In this document: one piece after another, positions 1 to 8,790 of the stretch
Layout: the number at the start of each line of letters is the position of its first letter
How positions within the stretch are numbered: position 1 is the first letter of the stretch
Assembly: GCF_002272785.1 (NCBI RefSeq)
Contig: NZ_MLAS01000006.1
Span: forward strand, 44,840 to 108,839
Direction of reading: 5' to 3'
DNA length: 64,000 nucleotides
Origin: Helicobacter sp. 13S00477-4
Lineage (GTDB): Bacteria; Campylobacterota; Campylobacteria; Campylobacterales; Helicobacteraceae
Translations under genes and position numbers: made by a program
Notes under the pieces: model-generated
Databases searched by the model: none
Told to the model about the DNA's origin: nothing
What the model saw: the letters and a program-made list of their open reading frames with translations, nothing else

Positions 1-160
1 TGCCTAAAAAAATATCTTTGAGTTCATATTTGATATAGCCAACAAAATATCCTTTAGATTTTCTTGATTCTATGAAATCAAAGGCTTTTATCACACCTAT
101 TTTATCAAAGGCAATGACTCTATCTAGGTATTTGGAATATATATTATCCCCAAAAATCAT
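1..160 (-). CDS. pabB: Aminodeoxychorismate synthase component I, N-terminal part only
   Basis: Only about 53 N-terminal codons lie in the window; the gene runs off the left edge. The visible protein begins MIFGDN and contains GYFVGYIKYE, which resembles the N-terminal GY-x-x-YE segment of PabB enzymes that convert chorismate to 4-amino-4-deoxychorismate for folate. Its ATG overlaps the TGA of the upstream DUF2156 gene by four bases (ATGA at 160-157), so the two are probably translationally coupled. In H. pylori pabB (HP0293) sits at the same place after lysA, HP0291 and HP0292, which supports the call. The catalytic region is not visible. Confidence 0.65.
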   Translation of the reverse strand, partial: MIFGDNIYSKYLDRVIAFDKIGVIKAFDFIESRKSKGYFVGYIKYELKDIFLG

Positions 161-1053
161 CCTTGAAAAATAGCCTCAAATTTTTCTACTAAAAATGCTG
201 GATTATAACTCATTTTTGCCCTGCGTAGACCTTCTATGCCAAGATCTTCTTCTCGATTGGCATAAGTGTAGTTTTTGAATTCATTGAAGAGTAGTTGTTG
301 ATTGATGATTTGATAGGCACCGTGATACTGGGGGTTTGCTTTTTCTATATGGATCACAACCATGTCATTATTAATAATTTCACCGAAACTAAAACCTATG
401 ATTTCATCATTTGCACTCACAAAACCACCTTTGAAGCCTAATTTTTCGTAATGATTTAAGGCGTTGATAATACCAACATTTTCATTTTTTAGTCCTTCTG
501 TAGCTTCTTTTTCTGTTTGGGTGAACCATTTTCTCCAGATTTCTAAGACTTTTAACTTGTTGTTTTTATCAATGCTCGTATAGCAAAAATCTGGATAAGA
601 TTGTAGAAATTGATTGAGATGGTTTTTTTTCTTATGATATTTCCTACCTGAAAGCTCAATTAGTTCTTTGATATTATAAATATAGTCACTGCGGTCGCGA
701 TTTGGTATGATAGAGAATTTTTGAGGGAAATTTTCTTGCAGTTCCTGGATATTTTTACTTTCAAGTGAATGAAATTCTAATGTTTGATTTTGTGTCTGTG
801 AATAATTAAGCAAGATTTTGATGCATTCAATTTTATTCCCATTCCCAATAGGGTAGAAGTAAAATGGATTTTTTTGGGGATATTGTGTGCGGATAACCAA
901 GCAATCTTGTATTATCGCATAGCTAATATCTCTAGCACAATGCCAAATATATAAATTTCCAAAACTTACATCTGAAATGTAAAAAAAATCTTTTGTCAAA
1001 TAAACATCAAATAAAGCTTTGTCCTCTAAAGATATTTTTTTAAATTCTATCAT
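157..1053 (-). CDS. DUF2156 / GNAT-like protein (HP0292-like)
   Basis: This 298-residue cytoplasmic protein has the layout of the DUF2156 family, which is related to the C-terminal aminoacyl-transfer domain of phosphatidylglycerol lysyltransferases and to GNAT acyltransferases. The middle segment (about 130-240) with KKKNHLNQF and the later GFSFGE and IHIEKANP resembles the acyl-donor fold. No signal peptide or membrane segment is seen. It lies between pheA (7 bp gap) and pabB (4 bp overlap), in the order seen around HP0292 in H. pylori. The substrate is unknown. The context is aromatic amino acid, lysine and folate synthesis, but that alone does not give a function. Confidence 0.6.
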   Translation of the reverse strand: MIEFKKISLEDKALFDVYLTKDFFYISDVSFGNLYIWHCARDISYAIIQDCLVIRTQYPQKNPFYFYPIGNGNKIECIKILLNYSQTQNQTLEFHSLESKNIQELQENFPQKFSIIPNRDRSDYIYNIKELIELSGRKYHKKKNHLNQFLQSYPDFCYTSIDKNNKLKVLEIWRKWFTQTEKEATEGLKNENVGIINALNHYEKLGFKGGFVSANDEIIGFSFGEIINNDMVVIHIEKANPQYHGAYQIINQQLLFNEFKNYTYANREEDLGIEGLRRAKMSYNPAFLVEKFEAIFQG

Positions 1054-1060
1054 TTTTCCC

Positions 1061-2131
1061 TCATTTATCCATTTTTACATAACTGCCAAGCCATTTGAGT
1101 TCATCTTTTCGTAGGCTAAAAAGCTCTTCTATCATCTCATCATTCCTGTGTCCTTCAAAATCTATATAAAATCCAAAACTAAAATCAGATTTTGTCTTGA
1201 TAGGACGTGAGTCAATTTTTGTGAGACTGATACCTCTTTGGTTAAAATCTTTAAGCAGTTCAAGCAAGATGCCTGGTTTGTTAAAATCTTTGAGATTAGC
1301 AAAAACAGAAGTTTTGTCTTTCCCGCTGGGGTGATTGATAAAATCACTGATGATAACAAAACGGGTTTTATTCTTGTTGGAGTCTTCAATATTTTCAAAC
1401 ATAATAGGCAAATGATACAATTTTCCAGCAATTTTTGAGCAAATAGCAGCAGAATTTTTATCTTTAGCAGCAAATTGAGCAGCTTTTGCAGTAGAATCTA
1501 CAGGAATTCTTTCAATATCTTGAAGTTGATGGGATTCTATGAATTGATTGCATTGTCCAAAAGCAATATCTTTGGAATAAATACGTTTGATATCTTTTAG
1601 GTATTCACAATTTGTAGCAAAGCTATGATGGATAGGTAGGATAATTTCAGCGATGATTTTGAGTTCTGAGCTGGCAAGCAAATCAATAGTGTCACCCACC
1701 ATTCCATTGGTATTGTTTTCTAGCGGAATGACACCATATTTTGCTTGATTTAATTCAACAGCTTTAAAGACCGAAAATATATTTGTCATAGGAAGATATT
1801 CACTCATTGCACCAAATCTTTCTTCAGCAGCTTGGTGTGTATAGCTACCCAATGGTCCCAAATAAGCTACTTTTTCAGGTAATTCTAAATTCCTTGAAAT
1901 AGCAAAAATTTCTTGATATATAGCTTCAATTGCTTTGATATTAAGATATTTCGACTCTTTTTTTGCTAGACGTGCAATGATCTCATTTTCTCTTTCAGGT
2001 CGATAAATACTTTGATTGGAATTGATTTTTTCTTTCCCAATCTCAGCTACAATACCTAAACGTTCATTTAAAAGATCAAAAATTTTATTATCAATGATAT
2101 CAATTTTGTCGCGCTTTTGATTTAAATTCAC
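1061..2131 (-). CDS. pheA: Bifunctional chorismate mutase / prephenate dehydratase
   Basis: The 356-residue enzyme makes phenylpyruvate from chorismate via prephenate. An AroQ-type chorismate mutase domain covers about 1-85 (RDKIDIIDNKIFDLLNERL). The prephenate dehydratase domain begins at KVAYLGPLGSYTHQAA (about 87) and carries the catalytic TRF motif as NKTRFVI. An ACT domain follows with DSRP in place of the usual ESRP, so phenylalanine feedback is likely. The start is GTG at 2131, lying inside the 3' end of lysA (32 bp overlap). A strong AAGGAG six bases upstream supports it. H. pylori HP0291 at this locus is, as I recall, only a short chorismate mutase, so this copy is the complete form. 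Confidence 0.93.
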   Translation of the reverse strand: MNLNQKRDKIDIIDNKIFDLLNERLGIVAEIGKEKINSNQSIYRPERENEIIARLAKKESKYLNIKAIEAIYQEIFAISRNLELPEKVAYLGPLGSYTHQAAEERFGAMSEYLPMTNIFSVFKAVELNQAKYGVIPLENNTNGMVGDTIDLLASSELKIIAEIILPIHHSFATNCEYLKDIKRIYSKDIAFGQCNQFIESHQLQDIERIPVDSTAKAAQFAAKDKNSAAICSKIAGKLYHLPIMFENIEDSNKNKTRFVIISDFINHPSGKDKTSVFANLKDFNKPGILLELLKDFNQRGISLTKIDSRPIKTKSDFSFGFYIDFEGHRNDEMIEELFSLRKDELKWLGSYVKMDK

Positions 2132-3353
2132 CTTGTGCTCCTTGTAAGATTTTTAATTCATCTCTTATGAGGTCTTCAAAACTTTCGCGATGTTTTAAAA
2201 TCCTATCCTTCCCTTCTTGAATTCCAATTTCGGCAGCTTTGGCTCTTGTGTTGTAGTTGCTTGACATGCTATATCCATAAGCCCCTGCATTTTCAAACAC
2301 TATCAAATCACCACTTTTGAGTGGAGGGAGCATCACATTTTTTGCTAAATAATCCCCGCTTTCACATATTGGACCTACTACATTGGCTTCACTTATTTTG
2401 TCCTCATTGATTGGTTTTTGAGGATATGCTTTGATTTTGTGAATAGCTTGATAAAGCACAGGACGTATTAGATCATTCATTCCAGCATCAATGATAACAA
2501 AACGTTTATCTTTGGTGTATTTTTCATATAAAACTTTCGTGACCAAATACCCTCCATCCCCAGTGATGTATCTACCTGGCTCACAAATAATAGTCAAATC
2601 TAAGCCTTTTAATGCTGTTAAAATTGTTTGAGCATAATCATAAAGCTTGATGGTTTTTTCACCACAATAAGAAATCCCAATGCCTCCACCTACATCAAAA
2701 AATTTTAACTCAATTTTGAGTGCAAGTAATGATTTTGTGAGGTTTGCAATTTTTGTAGCTGCAGCTGCAATAGGAGCAATATCTGTTAATTGCGATCCTA
2801 TGTGAAAATGAATGCCTATAGGTTCTAAAAATACTGAATTTTTTGCTTGGATATAGAGTTTGAGTGCAGTATCTTCATCAACACCAAATTTGTTTTCGTG
2901 TAAACCTGTGGAAATATAAGGGTGTGTTTTTGCATCAATGTTTGGATTCACTCGTATGGAAATTCTTGCTTTTTTGCTAGTTTGTTTTGCAATTTTTTCA
3001 ATGTGTTCTAATTCTTGTGCGGACTCAACATTTAAAAATAAAATATCAGATTCTAAAGCCTCTTTGATTTCTTCATCACTCTTGCCTACACCGCTAAATA
3101 TAATCTTGTATTTTGGAATACCAGCCAAAAGGGCACGTTTGACTTCGCCAATGGAAACACAATCTGCCCCGCTATCAAGTCTTGCTAAAGTGTTTATAAT
3201 GCTTAGATTTGAATTGGCTTTGAGTGCATAACAAATAAGTGTTTTTCTGCCCGAAAAAGCTTTTTTGAAGTCTAAAAATCGATTTTTTATTTGATCTATG
3301 TTATATATATATAATGGTGTTTTATATTTTTTGGCGAGTCCTTTAAAATCCAT
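2100..3353 (-). CDS. lysA: Diaminopimelate decarboxylase
   Basis: This PLP enzyme performs the last step of lysine synthesis, decarboxylating meso-diaminopimelate. The PLP lysine lies in YALKANSN (K45), followed by HFHIGSQ, the glycine-rich GGGIGI phosphate loop, EPGRYITGDGG and the substrate-binding CESGDYL near the C-terminus. At about 417 residues it has normal length. An upstream TTG at 3359 is in frame, but AAAGGG seven bases before the ATG at 3353 makes the ATG the better start. It is the first gene of the minus-strand unit lysA-pheA-DUF2156-pabB, and its 3' end contains the start of pheA. Confidence 0.95.
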   Translation of the reverse strand: MDFKGLAKKYKTPLYIYNIDQIKNRFLDFKKAFSGRKTLICYALKANSNLSIINTLARLDSGADCVSIGEVKRALLAGIPKYKIIFSGVGKSDEEIKEALESDILFLNVESAQELEHIEKIAKQTSKKARISIRVNPNIDAKTHPYISTGLHENKFGVDEDTALKLYIQAKNSVFLEPIGIHFHIGSQLTDIAPIAAAATKIANLTKSLLALKIELKFFDVGGGIGISYCGEKTIKLYDYAQTILTALKGLDLTIICEPGRYITGDGGYLVTKVLYEKYTKDKRFVIIDAGMNDLIRPVLYQAIHKIKAYPQKPINEDKISEANVVGPICESGDYLAKNVMLPPLKSGDLIVFENAGAYGYSMSSNYNTRAKAAEIGIQEGKDRILKHRESFEDLIRDELKILQGAQGEFKSKARQN

Positions 3354-3470
3354 TATCAATCCCTTTAGTAAGATTTAAACATAAAAAGTTTACAATTTTA
3401 ACTAAATTTATATATATAAAAAATTTAAATCTAGATTATATTGATAAATATACATATAAAGAGAGAAACA

Positions 3471-3860
3471 ATGAATCCAAACGCATTTTTTATTATTATT
3501 TCATTTGTAATTGTTTTAGGAATATTTTTTGTTGCTTTAGTGCTTCTTTTAAATAAAAAGAAACAAAAGTTTCAAACGGTTATTGAAGATATTGTCAGTT
3601 ATGAAACCGTAATGTTGTTAATTAATTCTAAATATAGCACTCTTAAGGATTTGGAAAAAGCTACAAAGTTCTTTTTTGATAATTATCAAGACTGGCATTT
3701 GAGCAAAACGCAAAAAAAGAATTTTTTATTTTCTATTTGTGTTCATAAAAGTGTGAATTCAAAGATCATTATCAACATTCAAAATAAACTCACTGTTTTG
3801 AATCCACAATTAAAAGAGGAGTTTGAAAAGGTCGTCAAACAAGCAATTGATATTCGTTAG
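3471..3860 (+). CDS. Small single-pass membrane protein, unknown function
   Basis: The gene encodes 129 residues. I do not recognise it. Residues about 5-30 form one hydrophobic helix (FFIIISFVIVLGIFFVALVL) followed by KKKQK, so the basic remainder should be cytoplasmic and the protein an N-terminally anchored inner-membrane protein. The start at 3471 is preferred over an upstream in-frame start because GAGAG precedes it at the right distance. The gene stands alone between lysA (divergent) and yebC (convergent), and the intergenic region to lysA (3354-3470) is very AT-rich. Confidence 0.6.
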   Translation: MNPNAFFIIISFVIVLGIFFVALVLLLNKKKQKFQTVIEDIVSYETVMLLINSKYSTLKDLEKATKFFFDNYQDWHLSKTQKKNFLFSICVHKSVNSKIIINIQNKLTVLNPQLKEEFEKVVKQAIDIR

Positions 3861-3895
3861 TTGTTTTTTGTTTTAGATTTTTTGAAAAAGAGTCA

Positions 3896-4630
3896 TTAAT
3901 TGATATTTGTATAAACGGCTTGTACATCATCATCATCTTCAATTTTATCTAAGAGTTTTTCTATTTCATTGAGTTGTTCTTCAGTCAGTGAAATAGGGTT
4001 ATTGGGGATGCGTTTTAATAAGGCTTTATTGATAGGGATTTGAAGTTTTTCAAAACCTTCATTGAGTTTGCCGAAATCTGTATAGTTGCCATAAACAATA
4101 AATATTTCACCTTCTTGAGTCTCAATTTTTTCAATATCTTCTAAACCATAATCAATCAACGCTAATTCAAGTTCTTCTATATTTATACCTGCAGATTGTA
4201 TGTTTTTTTTGTCAAATTCAAATACACTTTTTCTTGAAAACATAAATTCTAATGATCCATTTGGAACAATAGATGCTCCGGGTGTTTTATTAAAATAGCT
4301 TTTGATATTTGCTATGGTTCGAGTTGGATTATCAGTTGTGCATTCAATAAAAATCAATACTCCATTGCTCGCCTTTCCTTCATAGTTAATCTCTGAAAAT
4401 ATACCATCCTTTCCAGCAGCTCTTTTGATAGCTGCTTCAATATTGTCTTTTGGCATATTTTGTGATTTAGCATTAGAGATCGCAGTTCTTAACTTAGCAT
4501 TCATTTCAGGATCTATGCCACCTTCTTTGGCAGCTACTGTGATAGTTTTTGCAAGTTTGGGAAAGATTTTACTCATTTTATCCCATCGTTTTTCTTTGGC
4601 GGCTCTGCGGTATTCAAATGCTCTTCCCAT
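3896..4630 (-). CDS. yebC: YebC/PmpR-family protein
   Basis: This 244-residue protein begins [16 protein letters not shown], the N-terminus typical of the YebC/TACO1 family. It continues with [24 protein letters not shown] and the [14 protein letters not shown] signature. Family members are described as transcription regulators (PmpR) or as ribosome-associated factors that relieve stalling. An AGGAG sits before the ATG, and an extended -10 element lies just upstream on the same strand. In H. pylori the yebC gene (HP0162) neighbours hemB and arsS, as here. Confidence 0.92.
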   Translation of the reverse strand: MGRAFEYRRAAKEKRWDKMSKIFPKLAKTITVAAKEGGIDPEMNAKLRTAISNAKSQNMPKDNIEAAIKRAAGKDGIFSEINYEGKASNGVLIFIECTTDNPTRTIANIKSYFNKTPGASIVPNGSLEFMFSRKSVFEFDKKNIQSAGINIEELELALIDYGLEDIEKIETQEGEIFIVYGNYTDFGKLNEGFEKLQIPINKALLKRIPNNPISLTEEQLNEIEKLLDKIEDDDDVQAVYTNIN

Positions 4631-4654
4631 ACGAACTCCTAGAATTTTGTTAAA

Positions 4655-4684
4655 ATTATATCAAAGGCATACAAAAATTTTCAA
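4655..4684 (-). promoter_or_regulatory. Predicted yebC promoter
   Basis: On the minus strand TGATATAAT (4663-4655) is an extended -10 box, with TTGAAA (4684-4679) 18 bp upstream as a -35 candidate. The start codon of yebC is about 25 bp downstream. Predicted by eye from the sequence only. Confidence 0.5.
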
Positions 4685-4700
4685 TGAATGCTTAGGTTTT

Positions 4701-4709
4701 TGTTATAAT
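4701..4709 (+). promoter_or_regulatory. Extended -10 box for the outer-membrane protein gene
   Basis: TGTTATAAT forms an extended -10 element 31 bp before the ATG at 4740. No clear -35 is visible, which is usual for the housekeeping sigma factor of Helicobacter. The yebC promoter lies on the opposite strand about 40 bp away, so the two genes are divergently transcribed. Confidence 0.45.
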
Positions 4710-4739
4710 AATTTTATACAAAGATTTTGAGGAAAAATT

Positions 4740-5354
4740 ATGCCTACTTTATTTAGTTGGTTTTTCTTGTCAGTAATATTTTTGATCCCATCTTATATGT
4801 TTGCTGAACAAAATTTGAGGATATTTGTAGGTGCTGATACTGCTGCGACAGATAGTATATTTGATTCTAAATTTTATCAAGACAAAAAACGTTATGGATA
4901 TGAAGGTTATATTGGGACTAAAATAGGGATTGAATATTTTTTCACTAAAAAGAATGGTATACGTGCTTTTGCTGGTTTGGGATATGCTAATATCAAATTA
5001 TTGAATGAAAAAAATGGTTTTGATCTTTTTTCAGGAGTTGGCACTAGGGTTGAGGTTGATTATTTATTTAATTATTATAGTGATGAAAAATTTGATTTTG
5101 GATTTTTTGTAGGTATGAATTATTTTAATGCTTTTTATAAAAGAAAATACGAAATAATTTTAACTAATCAGGTTTTGGCTATTTTAGGATTGAATATGAC
5201 GATAAAATCTTATCATCGTATAGAATTTGGAATTGGTGTACCATTTTTTTTCAAAGGCAGGTATGATTCCCAAGAATACAATAATGTGCCAGTAAATAGA
5301 AAGTTGAATAATCTTTATTATGGTATTTCTTATGTTTATCTTTTTGATCTATGA
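4740..5354 (+). CDS. Small outer-membrane beta-barrel protein
   Basis: The 204-residue precursor has a signal peptide of about 22 residues (cleavage likely after MFA). The mature part of about 180 residues shows alternating hydrophobic/polar strands such as GIRAFAGLGYANIKLL and FDFGFFVGMNYF, and ends in LYYGISYVYLFDL with strand-like aromatic residues. This is the pattern of an eight-stranded outer-membrane barrel of the kind common in Helicobacter. The specific function and family are not recognised. It is a single gene flanked by yebC (divergent) and hemB (convergent, 25 bp between stop codons). Confidence 0.65.
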   Translation: MPTLFSWFFLSVIFLIPSYMFAEQNLRIFVGADTAATDSIFDSKFYQDKKRYGYEGYIGTKIGIEYFFTKKNGIRAFAGLGYANIKLLNEKNGFDLFSGVGTRVEVDYLFNYYSDEKFDFGFFVGMNYFNAFYKRKYEIILTNQVLAILGLNMTIKSYHRIEFGIGVPFFFKGRYDSQEYNNVPVNRKLNNLYYGISYVYLFDL

Positions 5355-5379
5355 GCTGGGTATGTTGCAATAGGATTAT

Positions 5380-6348
5380 CTATTTAAGTAATTTTGCAAC
5401 TTCTTTTGCATGGTAACTGATGATAATATCTGCTCCAGCCCTTTTGAAACCAAGCATTGTTTCAAGCATTACTTTTTCATAATCAATCACTCCGGCTTTT
5501 TGGGCTGCTTTAAGCATTGAATATTCTCCACTAACATTATAAACAGCTAATGGCAAAAGTGTCCTTTCTCTAATGTCTCTAACAATATCAAGATAAGCCA
5601 ATGTAGGTTTGACCATTAAAATATCAGCTCCCTCAGCTTCATCATTAAGGCTTTCTAAAATTGCTTCTCTTCGATTGGATGGGTCTTCTTGATAGCTTTT
5701 TCTATCTCCAAAGTTTGGTGCGGATTGTGCGGCTTCTCTGAAAGGACCATAATAAGCACTACAAAACTTTGTTGAATAGCTCATGATAGGGATATGACTA
5801 AAACCGGCTTTGTCTAGTTGGGTGCGGATATGTAACACCATTCCATCCATCATTGTGCTAGGAGCAATAATATCTGCACCACTATTAGAGAGGATGATAG
5901 CTTGTTGTGCTAGGATTTCAAGTGTGGCATCATTGTCAACTGTTTGTAGCTTCATATCAAGAATACCACAATGTCCATGATCAGTATATTCACAAAAACA
6001 TAAATCTGCTGTTATGATGATTTGGGGATATTTTTTTTTAATAGCATAAATTGTTTTAGCAACAATGCCTTCATCGCTGAGGGCTTCACTACCACAAGAA
6101 TCTTTATGAGATGGGATTCCAAATAATAAGATATGATAAATACCCAAATTTTGCAATTCTTTACATTCTTTGATGATCTCATCACAACTCATTTGATAAA
6201 CACCGGGCATTGAAGAGATTTCTGATTTAATATTATTGCCTTCTACAACAAAAAGAGGATAAATAAAATCTTTAATATCCAATCTTGTTTCTTTGACCAA
6301 TTCCCTTAAATTTTCTTTTAATCGTAATCTTCGTAATCTTCTAAACAT
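5380..6348 (-). CDS. hemB: Delta-aminolevulinic acid dehydratase (porphobilinogen synthase)
   Basis: HemB condenses two 5-aminolevulinate molecules to porphobilinogen in haem synthesis. The cysteine-rich zinc site [14 protein letters not shown] marks the zinc-dependent type. The two active-site lysines lie in [18 protein letters not shown] and in the Schiff-base motif [11 protein letters not shown]. The length of about 322 residues is normal. Two tandem ATG codons occur at 6351 and 6348; the AAGGAG upstream is better spaced for 6348. It is downstream of the radical SAM gene purF-yhcC unit but follows yebC-arsRS synteny known in H. pylori (HP0163). Confidence 0.95.
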   Translation of the reverse strand: MFRRLRRLRLKENLRELVKETRLDIKDFIYPLFVVEGNNIKSEISSMPGVYQMSCDEIIKECKELQNLGIYHILLFGIPSHKDSCGSEALSDEGIVAKTIYAIKKKYPQIIITADLCFCEYTDHGHCGILDMKLQTVDNDATLEILAQQAIILSNSGADIIAPSTMMDGMVLHIRTQLDKAGFSHIPIMSYSTKFCSAYYGPFREAAQSAPNFGDRKSYQEDPSNRREAILESLNDEAEGADILMVKPTLAYLDIVRDIRERTLLPLAVYNVSGEYSMLKAAQKAGVIDYEKVMLETMLGFKRAGADIIISYHAKEVAKLLK

Positions 6349-6360
6349 CATCTTCTCCTT

Positions 6361-7326
6361 TTAGTATTCTATGCCCACAGTTCTAAGTTTATCGCGTAAA
6401 TAACGCATTTGGATATTTTTGTCAAAACACCATTTTGGGGCTAATAGAGTTTCATCATGTGCCCCTGCACTTACTCTTTGGATGACAATATCAGTAGGGA
6501 TGATTTGGAGTGATTTGACAATAAGGTCTGCATATTCATTGAGTTCAATGGGTGTATAGTTCCCACTTTTGTAGAGTTTAGCCAAATGGGTATCTTCAAC
6601 AACATAAAGTGGATGGATTTTTAATCCATCAATACCCCATTTTAGGATGGTTTGAAGTGAGTGGATCATCATTTGATGTGTTTCATTTGGGAGTCCATAG
6701 ATAAGATGAGCACATAATTTTATGCCTCTTTGTCTAGTTTTTTTGAATAATTCTTCCATTCCTGCGGTAGAATGCCCCCTATTGGTTGCTTTTAATGTCT
6801 CGTCATGAACAGATTGTATCCCGTATTCTAGCCAAATTTCTTTACCTTCTTTTACATAATCTGCGAGCAAATCAAGCACTTTATCTTCAACGCAATCTAC
6901 TCTTGTTCCAATACTCATCCCTATGACATTAGGTAATGATAAGGCTACTTTATAGAGTTGTTGCAGAGTGTCAAAAGGTGCATAAGTATTAGTATAAGAT
7001 TGAAAATATACCATATATTTTCTGATTTCAAATTTTTCTTTATGAAATTGAGAGTGCCAGTTGAATTGTTCTTTGAGTTGAGCGATTTGTTTATCTAAAA
7101 TAGGATTTTGAGTGATTTTAAAGTTCATTTGTATAGGCATTGTGCTGGAAGAGATTTTGACAATGCTAGGCGAAAAACTTTCATTCCTACAATAGATGCA
7201 GCCTCCTTTTGCTACATTCCCATCAATATTGGGACAGGTGAAACCTTCAAGTGAAATGGGGATTTTTCTGACTCTCTGACCAAATTTTGATTTGAAATAT
7301 CTTCCAATGGTGAGTATTTTTTTCAC
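6361..7326 (-). CDS. YhcC-type radical SAM protein (TIGR01212 family)
   Basis: The 321-residue protein has the N-terminal layout of the YhcC/TIGR01212 radical SAM family: GRYFKSKFGQRVRKIP, then the cluster cysteines C31, C43 and C46 (CPNIDG...GGCIYC). It ends with QRVSAGAHDETLLAPKW, another family hallmark. YhcC-like proteins bind a [4Fe-4S] cluster and SAM; no substrate is established that I know of. The start is GTG at 7326, supported by AAGGA six bases upstream. The start lies 3 bp after the stop of purF, so purF, this gene and hemB (12 bp further on) are probably co-transcribed. Confidence 0.85.
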   Translation of the reverse strand: MKKILTIGRYFKSKFGQRVRKIPISLEGFTCPNIDGNVAKGGCIYCRNESFSPSIVKISSSTMPIQMNFKITQNPILDKQIAQLKEQFNWHSQFHKEKFEIRKYMVYFQSYTNTYAPFDTLQQLYKVALSLPNVIGMSIGTRVDCVEDKVLDLLADYVKEGKEIWLEYGIQSVHDETLKATNRGHSTAGMEELFKKTRQRGIKLCAHLIYGLPNETHQMMIHSLQTILKWGIDGLKIHPLYVVEDTHLAKLYKSGNYTPIELNEYADLIVKSLQIIPTDIVIQRVSAGAHDETLLAPKWCFDKNIQMRYLRDKLRTVGIEY

Positions 7327-7329
7327 TGC

Positions 7330-8721
7330 CTATCCTTCCAGTTCATCAATATATTTACCATCAAAACAAGCTTGGCAAAATTTTTCTTTGAGATCAGATT
7401 GGATGGATTTTTTTAATCCTTCAAGGGATAAAAATTCAAGCGAATCAGCCCCTATAAAATCCCTCACTTCTTCTAAAGAATGATTGGCACAAATAAGTTC
7501 AGATTTATCTGGTGTATCCACTCCATAAAAACAAGGCGAAATAGTTGGGGGCGAAGAGATGAATAAATGTATTTTTTTAACTCCTGCTTGCCGTAAAATT
7601 TTGATGATTTGTTTGCTAGTGGTTCCTCTGACTATAGAATCATCAATAATAATAATATCCTTATCTGCAATGAGTTCAGAAATAGGGTTTAGCTTTAGTC
7701 TTACTTTGAGTTCCCTTGTTGATTGGGTTGGCTCAATAAAAGTTCTACCAACATAATGATTTCGTATGATGCCCAATTCAAAAGGAATACCACTTTCTGC
7801 AGAATATCCAATAGCAGCAGCGACTCCACTATCAGGAACCGGTATGACCATATTTGCATTGATTTTATGTTCTTTGGCAAGTTGGATGCCCATTTGTTTG
7901 CGGATTTGGTAAACATTTTTTCCAAATATTTTACTGTCAGGACGTGCAAAATAAACATATTCAAAAATACAAGGATAAGGATTTTGAGGGAATATTTTTA
8001 TGGATTTTAATGTTGGTTGTTTAGAATTCAGTCCTTCAAATACTATCATTTCTCCGGGTTCTATATCTCTAATATATTCGGCATTAATGAGATCAAAAGC
8101 ACAAGTTTCACTTGCAACAATATAACCAAAACTCCCATCAGGATTGATTATTTTACCTAAACTTAAGGGTCGTAGTCCGTGTTTATCCCTTACAGCAAAC
8201 ATTTTTGTTCGAGATAAAAATACAAAAGCATAGGCTCCTTTGATTTGATTAAGTCCATCAATGATTCTGTTTTCAAGATTGTTTTTATTGCTTTTAGCAA
8301 TCAGATGGATTAGATTTTCTGTATCAAGGTGACTTTGGAATATTGCCCCTTCTTGGATGAGGGATTGACGGAGCTTTTTTGTGTTTGTAAGGTTTCCATT
8401 GTGTACGATAGCGATTTCTCCAAGTGCATATTTTGCAAAAATTGGTTGGCAGTCATTGATGGAGTCCTCTCCTGCAGTTGAGTAACGATTGTGTCCTATG
8501 CTTGAATTTCCCTCAAGTTTTGATAAAATATTTTTATTAAAAACATCAGAAACTAAGCCATTTTTTTTATAGGTGAAAATCTTTTTGCCATTTGATGTGC
8601 TGATACCACTTGCTTCTTGTCCTCTATGTTGCATTGAAAATAATGAATAATAACTTAATATAGAGGCATTATGAACACTATAAATACCGACAACTGCACA
8701 TTTTTCATTCCAGTCTTCCAT
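7330..8721 (-). CDS. purF: Amidophosphoribosyltransferase
   Basis: PurF catalyses the first committed step of purine synthesis, making phosphoribosylamine from PRPP and glutamine. Cys8 (NEKC-AVVGIYS) is the catalytic residue after removal of a seven-residue propeptide. The PRPP loop is IIIIDDSIVRGTTS. Four cysteines match the B. subtilis-type [4Fe-4S] ligands: CIFEYVYF, SPCFYG and the C-terminal CQAC pair. The enzyme is therefore of the iron-sulphur, propeptide-processed class. H. pylori lacks de novo purine synthesis, so this gene marks a different Helicobacter lineage. It is probably co-transcribed with yhcC and hemB. Confidence 0.95.
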   Translation of the reverse strand: MEDWNEKCAVVGIYSVHNASILSYYSLFSMQHRGQEASGISTSNGKKIFTYKKNGLVSDVFNKNILSKLEGNSSIGHNRYSTAGEDSINDCQPIFAKYALGEIAIVHNGNLTNTKKLRQSLIQEGAIFQSHLDTENLIHLIAKSNKNNLENRIIDGLNQIKGAYAFVFLSRTKMFAVRDKHGLRPLSLGKIINPDGSFGYIVASETCAFDLINAEYIRDIEPGEMIVFEGLNSKQPTLKSIKIFPQNPYPCIFEYVYFARPDSKIFGKNVYQIRKQMGIQLAKEHKINANMVIPVPDSGVAAAIGYSAESGIPFELGIIRNHYVGRTFIEPTQSTRELKVRLKLNPISELIADKDIIIIDDSIVRGTTSKQIIKILRQAGVKKIHLFISSPPTISPCFYGVDTPDKSELICANHSLEEVRDFIGADSLEFLSLEGLKKSIQSDLKEKFCQACFDGKYIDELEG

Positions 8722-8790
8722 TCAGATATTGTTCCTTTGAATGAAGTATTCTTTTAATATTGTAACCAATAAAAGCATAATATTTCTTTT

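Noticed and set aside
620..630. A8 tract in the DUF2156 gene as a phase-variation site
   Set aside because: Eight A in a lysine-rich AT-biased gene is common; nothing else suggests switching.
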